Assembly: GCF_018736145.1 (NCBI RefSeq)
Contig: NZ_CP059997.1
Coordinates: forward strand, 4,401,501 to 4,465,500
DNA: 64,000 bases
Direction of reading: 5' to 3'
DNA from: Amycolatopsis sp. CA-230715
Lineage (GTDB): Bacteria > Actinomycetota > Actinomycetes > Mycobacteriales > Pseudonocardiaceae
Shown here: positions 40,254 to 46,620 of the stretch, piece by piece
Layout: each line of letters begins with the position of its first letter
Position numbering within the stretch: the stretch's first letter is position 1
Made by a program: the position numbers and the translations under genes
Notes under the pieces: generated by a model
Seen by the model: only the letters and a program-made list of their open reading frames with translations
Database searches by the model: none
What the model was told of the DNA's origin: nothing

Positions 40254-41000
40254 ATGACTGGGGTTCTGATCGTGACCGGCGGAAGCCGGGGCATCGGCGC
40301 GGAGGTGTGCGCGCTCGCCGCGCGGCACGGCTACGACGTCGTGGTGAACTACGCGGGCGACGAGCAGGCCGCCGCGACAGTGGTGAAGCGCGTCGAAGAA
40401 GCGGGCCGCAGCGCGGTCGAGGTGCGCGGGGACGTGGCGGTCGAAGAGGACGTGTGCGCGCTGTTCGACGCGGCCGCCGGGCTCGGCACGCTCACCGCGC
40501 TGGTGAACAACGCCGGGATCACCGGCAACACACCGGGCAGGCTCGACGCCCAGCGCGTCGAAACCGTGCGCCGCGTGCTGGACGTCAACGTGACCGGCGT
40601 TTTCCTGTGCGCGCGGGAAGCGGTGCGCCGCATGTCGACGCGCTACGGGGGCGAAGGCGGCGTGATCGTCAACGTGTCGTCCACGGCCGCGCGGACGGCT
40701 TCCGCCGGCGAATGGGTGCACTACGCGGCGAGCAAGGCCGCCGTCGAGACGATGACCTCCGGCCTCGCGCAGGAGGTCGCCGAGGAGGGCATCCGGGTCA
40801 ACGCGGTGGCGCCGGGCATGGTCGAAACCGGCCTGCACGCCGCCGCGGGGATGCCGGACCGGCTCGACCGGATCGCGCCGACCATCCCGATGGGCCGCGC
40901 CGGACGCCCCGAGGAGATCGCCGAGGCCGTCCTGTGGCTGTTGTCCCCAGCCTCCTCGTACGCGACCGGCGCTGTCCTGCCGGTCAGCGGGGGCCGCTGA
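40254..41000 (+). CDS. Short-chain dehydrogenase/reductase (glucose/3-oxoacyl type)
   Basis: 248 aa. Cofactor motif TGGSRGIG at 8-15, NNAGITG at 85-91, Ser142/143, Tyr157 and Lys161 (HYAASK), and the C-terminal GAVLPVSGGR typical of tetrameric FabG-like SDRs. The start has no ribosome site, but TAGGAT lies 7 nt before ATG 40254, pointing to a leaderless transcript from its own promoter even though the kinase gene ends only 10 bp upstream. It may oxidise the imported sugar or be unrelated. Confidence 0.88.
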   Translation: MTGVLIVTGGSRGIGAEVCALAARHGYDVVVNYAGDEQAAATVVKRVEEAGRSAVEVRGDVAVEEDVCALFDAAAGLGTLTALVNNAGITGNTPGRLDAQRVETVRRVLDVNVTGVFLCAREAVRRMSTRYGGEGGVIVNVSSTAARTASAGEWVHYAASKAAVETMTSGLAQEVAEEGIRVNAVAPGMVETGLHAAAGMPDRLDRIAPTIPMGRAGRPEEIAEAVLWLLSPASSYATGAVLPVSGGR

Positions 41001-41004
41001 CGAG

Positions 41005-41046
41005 TTGTCCACAGAATCGGGGGTTGTGCACAACGCCTGTGGATAA
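41005..41046. repeat. DnaA-box-like cluster after the SDR gene
   Basis: TTGTCCACA (41005-41013), TTGTGCACAA (41024-41033) and TGTGGATAA (41038-41046, the reverse complement of TTATCCACA). Three DnaA-box-like words within 42 bp. They sit in the 289-bp gene-free gap 41001-41289, which otherwise holds no convincing ORF or terminator. Confidence 0.6.
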
Positions 41047-41289
41047 AACTGTGGGCGCGTAGCGCCGTCCTTGGGGGGTGGTGGTTGGACGACGGGTGGG
41101 CGTGGATGTCGCGCATCCCGTTTTGTGGACGTTTTTGTTCTCCGATTGACGGGGAAACGAGTGGGTAACTCTTCGCCGTGAAAGCGGCCCAACCCGGATC
41201 TCGCACGTCCCAAGAGTCGTTCAAGCCGTCGGGACCGGTGAACCGGCCGACGGCTCCTCAGACAGCCCCACAAGGGTGGGAAGGACGGC

Positions 41290-41703
41290 ATGTCCAAGCT
41301 CACGAGTGTGCATCACCTGGCGCTCACCGTCACCGACGTCGATCGCAGCGTGCCCTGGTACGAGCGGGTCCTCGGGCTGGTGGAGTTCGCGCGGCGCGAA
41401 GATCCGGAAACCGGGCTGCGCAAGGTGGTGCTGAGATCGCCGAGCGAGGAGTTCTCGGTGGCGCTGGTGCAGCACCCGTACGCCGACCGGCGCCTGTTCG
41501 ACGAGCGGATCACCGGGCTCGACCACGTCGCGTTCAAGGTCTCGTCGCAGGCCGACCTGCGGCAGTGGGAAGCGCGCCTCGCCGAGTACGGCGTGACCTA
41601 CACGCCGGCGAAACCGTCGCGGACCCTGCCCGGCTCGCTCGTGGTGGTGCTCCGCGACCCGGACGGCATCCAGCTCGAAATCTGGGCCGACCCGGAACCC
41701 TGA
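41290..41703 (+). CDS. VOC-family (glyoxalase-like) protein
   Basis: 137 aa from ATG 41290, after GGAAGGA. Two paired domains: SVHHLALTVTDVDRSVPWYERVLGLVEFARR, and ITGLDHVAFKVSSQADLRQWEARLAEYGV with the closing LRDPDGIQLEIWADPEP. His9 and the Glu in LEIW are the usual metal ligands. It resembles glyoxalase I/dioxygenase-like VOC proteins. It is isolated between the DnaA-box gap and a convergent LysR gene. Confidence 0.87.
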   Translation: MSKLTSVHHLALTVTDVDRSVPWYERVLGLVEFARREDPETGLRKVVLRSPSEEFSVALVQHPYADRRLFDERITGLDHVAFKVSSQADLRQWEARLAEYGVTYTPAKPSRTLPGSLVVVLRDPDGIQLEIWADPEP

Positions 41704-41705
41704 AT

Positions 41706-42605
41706 TCATTGCAGGGCTTCGAGATCGCGCGCGAGTTCGGCGGCCAGCTCGACGGCGCGGGTCGCGAGTGGTGAGAGCGTGCGGTGGGCGGGCCGCACGA
41801 GGTAGAGCTCGCGATGGGCGACCGGGGGCCGCAACGGGTGGATGGTCAGCGCCTCGTCGGTGGTCGCACCGGCGCCGTGGATGGCCAGCCACGGCAGGAT
41901 CGCCGAGCCGAGTCCGGCTTTGGCCATGGAGAGCACGGTTTCGTTGCCAGCGGCGCGGAACACGTACTGGGGACGGATTCCGCTCGCGGTGAGCGCTTCT
42001 TCGAGCGCGGGCTGCGCGCAGTCGGGTGGCCAGGCGACCATCGGCGCCCCGTCGAGGTCCGCGAGGCCGACGGGGCCTTCGGGGAACTGCCCGCGGCGGG
42101 CCACCAGGAAGTACGGGTCGTCCAAGAGCTTGAGGTGCTCGATATCGGTGCGGTCGAAGCGGAGGTCGTAGAAGAGCAGGTCGACCGTCGACGGATCCGG
42201 GGAATCGGATTCGTCCTCGGACAGCCGGATTTCGCAGCGCGGGAACTCGTCGAGGAGCCTGCGGACCAGAACTGGCAGAAGCGTGTTGGACACGCTTTGG
42301 AAGGTGCCGATGGTGAGGCGGCTTTCGCCCGCCTTGAACCGCTCGACGGCGGTGTGCATCGCGTCGGCTTTCGCGAGCAGCTCGTCGGCGTGCGTCCGCG
42401 CGACTTCGCCGAGCGGGGTGAGCTGAACCCGGCGCGGGCCGCCGGGGCGGTCGAAGACGCGGCCACCGACGGCGCGCTCCAGAGCGGCGATGTGCTGGCT
42501 GACCGTCGACTGGGTGTAACCGAGCCGGGACGCGGCCCTGCCGAAGGATCCCTCGTCGACGACCGCGGTGAAGGTCGCCAGATGTCGAAGCTCCACGTCC
42601 GTCAT
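41706..42605 (-). CDS. LysR-family transcriptional regulator
   Basis: 299 aa from ATG 42605 (MTDVELRHLATFTAVVDEGSFGRAASRLGYTQSTVSQHIAALERAVGG); an upstream in-frame ATG at 42644 would intrude into the divergent promoter. HTH at about 18-40; the effector domain follows. It is divergent from the luciferase-like oxidoreductase, hydrolase and methyltransferase operon, which LysR proteins typically activate. The intergenic region has CATCG/CGATG inverted words consistent with T-N11-A sites, but I cannot single one out. Confidence 0.9.
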   Translation of the reverse strand: MTDVELRHLATFTAVVDEGSFGRAASRLGYTQSTVSQHIAALERAVGGRVFDRPGGPRRVQLTPLGEVARTHADELLAKADAMHTAVERFKAGESRLTIGTFQSVSNTLLPVLVRRLLDEFPRCEIRLSEDESDSPDPSTVDLLFYDLRFDRTDIEHLKLLDDPYFLVARRGQFPEGPVGLADLDGAPMVAWPPDCAQPALEEALTASGIRPQYVFRAAGNETVLSMAKAGLGSAILPWLAIHGAGATTDEALTIHPLRPPVAHRELYLVRPAHRTLSPLATRAVELAAELARDLEALQ

Positions 42606-42693
42606 GCCGCGAGACAGTACATCGTAGTCCACGATTAAGACCATCGAATTTCATCGCTTTTCACGATGTCTGAGCGGATCTAGCGTTGCTGGC

Positions 42694-43509
42694 ATGACAA
42701 CGAAGCCCCGCTCGGCACTCTGGGTCCCGCTCTTCGACGAACTGGCGGATCCGCTGGTCGCGGCCCGGCTCGCGGCCGAGGCCGAAGAAGCGGGCTGGGA
42801 CGGGTTCTTCGTGTGGGACCACGTCGCGTGGGCCGCACCGGTCCGCCGGGTCGCCGACCCGTGGATTTCGCTGGCCGCGGCGGCGACGGCGACCGAGTCG
42901 CTGCGGCTGGGCCCGATGGTCACGCCGGTCGCGCGCCGCCGTCCCGTGAAGCTGGCGCGGGAGACCGCCTCGCTGGATCGGCTGGCCGGCGGCAGGCTGA
43001 CCCTGGGCGTCGGGCTGGGCAGCGACACCTACGGCGAGGAGTTCGCGCGCACCGGAGAGCAGGTCGACGGCCGAATCCGGGCGGAGATGCTCGACGAGAC
43101 GTTGGACATCCTCACCGCCGCCTGGTCCGGGCGGCCCGTGCGCCACTACCTCGTCGACGACCTCGCGTTCCAGCCGACGCCGGTCCAGCGGCCGCGCGTG
43201 CCGGTCTGGGTCGCGGGTCGTGCGGGCCGCCCCAAACCGCTGCGGCGGGCGGCGCGCTTCGACGGCCACATCCCCATCGGGGTCCGGAATCCCGACCAGA
43301 TAGCGGAAATCCGCGAAACGATCCACGCGGATCCCTACGACATCGCGGTGCCGGTGCCACTCGGTGCCGATCCCGCCGCGTACTTCGCCGCGGGTGCCAC
43401 CTGGTGCCTGACGGAGTTCGACCCGGGAGAACTGACGCTCGACCAAGTGCGGGGAGTCCTCCTGGACGGTCCCGCGATCCCTACCCTCGCGAAGGCGGTA
43501 TCACGATGA
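42694..43509 (+). CDS. LLM-class flavin-dependent oxidoreductase
   Basis: 271 aa. Luciferase-like (beta/alpha)8 fold with SALWVPLFDELADPLVAARLAAEAEEAGWDGFFVWDH, and VTPVARRRPVKLARETASLDRLAGGRLTLGVGLGSD. The central PVRHYLVDDLAFQPTPVQRPRVPVWVAGRAGRP fits FMN or F420 users; which of the two is not clear. ATG 42694 has no ribosome site but TAGCGT 7 nt upstream, suggesting a leaderless transcript. It overlaps the next gene by ATGA. Probable role: oxidation of a small organic compound under LysR control. Confidence 0.87.
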   Translation: MTTKPRSALWVPLFDELADPLVAARLAAEAEEAGWDGFFVWDHVAWAAPVRRVADPWISLAAAATATESLRLGPMVTPVARRRPVKLARETASLDRLAGGRLTLGVGLGSDTYGEEFARTGEQVDGRIRAEMLDETLDILTAAWSGRPVRHYLVDDLAFQPTPVQRPRVPVWVAGRAGRPKPLRRAARFDGHIPIGVRNPDQIAEIRETIHADPYDIAVPVPLGADPAAYFAAGATWCLTEFDPGELTLDQVRGVLLDGPAIPTLAKAVSR

Positions 43510-44198
43510 GCACGTTCGTACTGATCCACGGCGGCGGCGACGTCGGCTGGCACTTTCACTTGGTGGAAGCCGAATTGCGGGCGCGGGGGCACGACGTCGT
43601 GGCCCCCGACCTCCCGGCGGACGACGACTCGAAGACGCTGCCGGACTACGCCGATGCCGTGGTCGAGGCGGTCGGGTCGAGGCGGGATCTGGTCGTGGTG
43701 GGCCATTCCTTCGGCGCGTTCACCGCACCGCTCGTCGCGGACCGCCTGCCCACCGACGTGCTGGTCCTGCTGGCCGGGATGGTCCCGGTGCCGGGCGAGC
43801 CGCCGGAGAACTGGTGGGCCAACACCGGTTTCGGGAACGCGGTGGCGGAACAGGCCGAGCGCGACGGCGGCTTGACCGGCAACGAAGACCCGTACGTGAG
43901 CTTCTACCACGACGTACCGCGGGAACTGGCCGAGGAGGCGATGAGCAAGGAGCGCGCGCACCCGTCGAGCACCGCGATGACCTCCCCGTGGCCGTTGGAC
44001 GCCTGGCCCGACGTGCCGACGAAGTTCCTGCTCTGCGGCGACGATCGCACCTTCCCGGCCGCTTTGTTCCGCAGCCTGGTGCCCGACCGCCTCGGCATCG
44101 TGCCCGACGAAATCCCGGGCAGCCACTGCGTCGCGCTCGGGCGGCCGAAAGAGCTCGCGGACCGGTTGGAGCAGTACGCGGCCGGGAGCGCGCGGTGA
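43506..44198 (+). CDS. Alpha/beta hydrolase
   Basis: 230 aa, ATGA-coupled to the oxidoreductase. FVLIHGGGDVGWHFHLV carries the HGGG oxyanion strand, VVVGHSFGAF the nucleophile elbow (Ser about 71), and GSHCVALGRP the catalytic His; DDRTFPAALF follows the acid. It resembles EstC/methyl-ketone-hydrolase-like enzymes of Streptomyces and plant esterases. No signal peptide. Placed between a flavin oxidoreductase and a methyltransferase, it may hydrolyse the ester or lactone made by the former; this is inference. Confidence 0.87.
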   Translation: MSTFVLIHGGGDVGWHFHLVEAELRARGHDVVAPDLPADDDSKTLPDYADAVVEAVGSRRDLVVVGHSFGAFTAPLVADRLPTDVLVLLAGMVPVPGEPPENWWANTGFGNAVAEQAERDGGLTGNEDPYVSFYHDVPRELAEEAMSKERAHPSSTAMTSPWPLDAWPDVPTKFLLCGDDRTFPAALFRSLVPDRLGIVPDEIPGSHCVALGRPKELADRLEQYAAGSAR

Positions 44199-45004
44199 CC
44201 GAAGCGTGGACGCGGACCGTGCGTACCGACGCCGAACGCCAGGTCCGGCACGCCGACCGGATGGCCGACGAACTGCGCCACCTCGGTGCCCGCTTCCGCG
44301 CGGCCACCGGCGTCGGCCCGGCCGACCGGGTGCTCGACATCGGTTGCGGCACAGGGGAAACCACGCGCGAAGCTGGTCGGATCGCCGCGAGCGTGCTCGG
44401 CGTCGACGTCTCGGCGCCGGTGATCGAGCGGGCCCGGCGCCTCACCGAGGAGGCCGGGTTCCGCACTGTCTCGTACCTGCACGCCGACGCGCAGGTCCAC
44501 CCGTTCCCGGCGCAGCGCTTCGACTTGTGCCTCAGCAGGCTCGGCACGATGTTCTTCGACGACCCGGTGGCCGCGTTCGGCAACATCGGGCGGGCGCTGC
44601 GGCCCGGCGCGCGGCTGGTGCTGCTGGTCTGGCAGAGCCACGACCGTAACGAGTGGTTCACCATGGTGCGCGAGGCCGTCGGCGCACCGGCGCGCGATCC
44701 GGGGGACAGCGGCCCGTTCGCGTTCGGCGATCCCGCCGTGGTGACAGCGATAGTGGATGCGGCCGGTTTCTCGGACATCAGCTTCGTCGACGTCCGAGAA
44801 CCGCTCTACTACGGCCCGGATGTCGCGGCGGCGTACGAATTCGTGACCGGGATGCGCCACGCCAAGGACCTTCTCGCCGAATTGTCCGAGGAAGCCGCCG
44901 AACGCGCACGCCAACGGCTTCGCGGCGTCCTCGCTGAGCACGACACCGGAAACGGTGTGCACGTCGGCGGGCGGGCCTGGATCGTCACCGCCCGGCGCGG
45001 CTGA
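44195..45004 (+). CDS. Class I SAM-dependent methyltransferase
   Basis: 269 aa from GTG 44195, overlapping the hydrolase as GTGA. SAM-binding motif I VLDIGCGTGETTREAG near 47-62, acidic post-I VLGVDVSAPVIERAR, motif II DLCLSRLGTMFFDDP, motif III LRPGARLVLLVW. Resembles UbiE/SAM methyltransferases; the acceptor is unknown. Last gene of the LysR-linked operon; it converges with the DedA gene with no gap. Confidence 0.9.
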   Translation: MTEAWTRTVRTDAERQVRHADRMADELRHLGARFRAATGVGPADRVLDIGCGTGETTREAGRIAASVLGVDVSAPVIERARRLTEEAGFRTVSYLHADAQVHPFPAQRFDLCLSRLGTMFFDDPVAAFGNIGRALRPGARLVLLVWQSHDRNEWFTMVREAVGAPARDPGDSGPFAFGDPAVVTAIVDAAGFSDISFVDVREPLYYGPDVAAAYEFVTGMRHAKDLLAELSEEAAERARQRLRGVLAEHDTGNGVHVGGRAWIVTARRG

Positions 45005-45679
45005 TCAGGTGTGGGCGGACTCGGTGTCGTCGACCGGTTTCCGCATTTCCTGCCGGTACCGCCACACGCCGTAGGTCGTGCCCAGTACGAAGAACGCGAT
45101 GCTCAGCCACAGCACCACCGACTTCACCCACGGGATCTGGTCCAGCAGGCCCGCGCCGTAGTAGCCGAGCAGCACCAGCGTCGGCACCCACAGCACGCCG
45201 CCCACCGTGGTCGCGGTCAGGAACCGCCGCTGGTCCATGCGCGCGGCGCCCGCGATCAGCGGCGCCAGCGTGCGGATCCATGGGATCCACCTCGCGGCGA
45301 CGATGGCGAAGAAACCCTTGCGGTCGAGGAAGGAGCGTGCGCGGTCGAGGTTGTGGCGGTTGAGGACCTTGCCGCCGCGGCGGGCGATGAACTTGGTGCC
45401 GGTGCGCTTCCCGATGACGTAGCCGAGGTGGTTGCCCACCACCGCGACGAGCAGCGCGCCCACCGAAAGCAGCCACGCGTGCCACGGCGCGTCCTGCTGC
45501 GCGAGCACCACGCCGGCGGCGAACAGCAGCGAGTCGCCGGGCAGGAACAGGCCCACGATGAGCGCGCATTCGATGAACACGAAGCTCAGCACGATGACCC
45601 AGACCAGTGTCGGTCCGGCGGTATCGAGCCAGCTCACGCCGAAGCCCGCGGATTCGGCATACACCCCGTTCACAGCCAT
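45005..45679 (-). CDS. DedA-family membrane protein
   Basis: 224 aa from ATG 45679. SNARE-associated/DedA fold with about five helices: LVWVIVLSFVFIECALIVGLFLPGDSLLFAAGVV, AGALLVAVVGNHLGYVIGKR-type (SVGALLVAVVGNHLGYVIGKRTG), and FFAIVAARWIPWIRTLAPLIAGAARM containing the conserved arginine motif. DedA proteins are membrane flippases/transporters thought to recycle undecaprenyl phosphate or phospholipids. A second DedA gene lies at 54319-55026. Monocistronic. Confidence 0.9.
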   Translation of the reverse strand: MAVNGVYAESAGFGVSWLDTAGPTLVWVIVLSFVFIECALIVGLFLPGDSLLFAAGVVLAQQDAPWHAWLLSVGALLVAVVGNHLGYVIGKRTGTKFIARRGGKVLNRHNLDRARSFLDRKGFFAIVAARWIPWIRTLAPLIAGAARMDQRRFLTATTVGGVLWVPTLVLLGYYGAGLLDQIPWVKSVVLWLSIAFFVLGTTYGVWRYRQEMRKPVDDTESAHT

Positions 45680-45743
45680 GAGCCTACGTGTCCGTCGTTT
45701 CCGGCATGTGCCCGAATCGGTTTTTCGCCATGTCCGTTATGCG

Positions 45744-45789
45744 AAAAAGGGGGCATTACCGCGGCTGACCCGCGGCAACGCCCCCTTTT
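45744..45789 (-). terminator. Strong terminator of the MarR/MFS/YceI operon
   Basis: AAAAAGGGGGC (45744-45754) pairs with GCCCCCTTTT (45780-45789), with an inner CCGCGG/CCGCGG stem in the loop. On the minus strand it ends in a T run, 10 bp after the YceI stop. Confidence 0.88.
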
Positions 45790-45798
45790 CAAGATCAC

Positions 45799-46620
45799 TC
45801 AGAACTCCGGGAGGGACTCACCCTGGAGCGCCTGGATGTCCAGCTCGATCTTCACGTTGGTGCCGATCGCGGCGACCCCGGCGCGCACCATCGCGTTGTA
45901 GTTGATCGCGAAGTCGTTCCGGTGCAGCTGGGTCTCCGCGTGGAACGCGGCGCGCACCCCGCCCCACGGATCGGGGCCGAACCCGCCGTAGGTCAGGTCG
46001 AGATCGACCTCGCGGATCTGCCCGTGCAGCGAAAGCTCGCCCGACAGCGTCCACGAGTCCGCGCCGCGCTGGCGCATTCCCGTGCTGGTGAACGTGATCA
46101 GCGGGTACGCCTCCACGTCGAGGAACTCCGGCGAGCGCAGGTGGTCATCGCGCATCTTGATCCCGGTGTCGATGCCGGCCGTCTTGATCTCGGCGTGCAC
46201 GCTCGACTGCTCGACCGGCCTGCCGACCTCGATCCGCCCGGACACCTCGCTGAACCGCGCCTTGATGCTCGCGATCCCGAGGTGCCGTGCGGTCGCGACC
46301 ACCGACGAGTGCATCGGGTCGATCACCCACGGCCCGGCGGGCGGGAGCTCGACGGCCCCCGCCACCGGCGCCAAGGTGATCTCGCCGAGCGAGGCCGTCC
46401 CGTCCGAGGCGACCTGCGCGGTCCGCGCGACCGGGGTGAACCCGGCAGCCGTGATCACCGCGGTGTAGACCCCGGGCTCGAGCGGCTCGGTCATCGCCGT
46501 GCCCCTCGCGTCCGCGGCCACCCTGGCCACCTGGCGGCCGGTCAGGTCCGTCACGGTGAGCACCGCGTGCTCGACGGCCCAGCCCTCGTTCGTGCGGAGG
46601 TCCGCGCGGAGCCCGGTCAC
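45799..46620 (-). CDS. YceI-family protein with N-terminal carboxypeptidase-regulatory-like domain
   Basis: 273 aa from GTG 46620, overlapping the MFS stop as GTGA. The first ~85 residues are a single beta-sandwich (LRTNEGWAVEHAVLTVTDLTGRQVARVAADARG..., FTPVARTAQVA), the same domain type as on the MFS pumps. Residues ~95-270 are a YceI lipocalin-like barrel: WVIDPMHSSVVATARHLGIASIKARFSEVSG, TSTGMRQRGADSWTLSGELSLHGQIREVDLDL. YceI proteins bind polyisoprenoid or other lipophilic ligands. No signal peptide, so it is cytosolic, unlike E. coli YceI. A carrier feeding a hydrophobic ligand to the coupled pump is a plausible role (inference). Confidence 0.9.
   Translation of the reverse strand: MTGLRADLRTNEGWAVEHAVLTVTDLTGRQVARVAADARGTAMTEPLEPGVYTAVITAAGFTPVARTAQVASDGTASLGEITLAPVAGAVELPPAGPWVIDPMHSSVVATARHLGIASIKARFSEVSGRIEVGRPVEQSSVHAEIKTAGIDTGIKMRDDHLRSPEFLDVEAYPLITFTSTGMRQRGADSWTLSGELSLHGQIREVDLDLTYGGFGPDPWGGVRAAFHAETQLHRNDFAINYNAMVRAGVAAIGTNVKIELDIQALQGESLPEF

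Noticed and set aside
42694..45004. Part of a secondary-metabolite gene cluster
   Set aside because: No polyketide synthase, NRPS, terpene cyclase or RiPP precursor in or near the region; tailoring-like genes alone are not enough.
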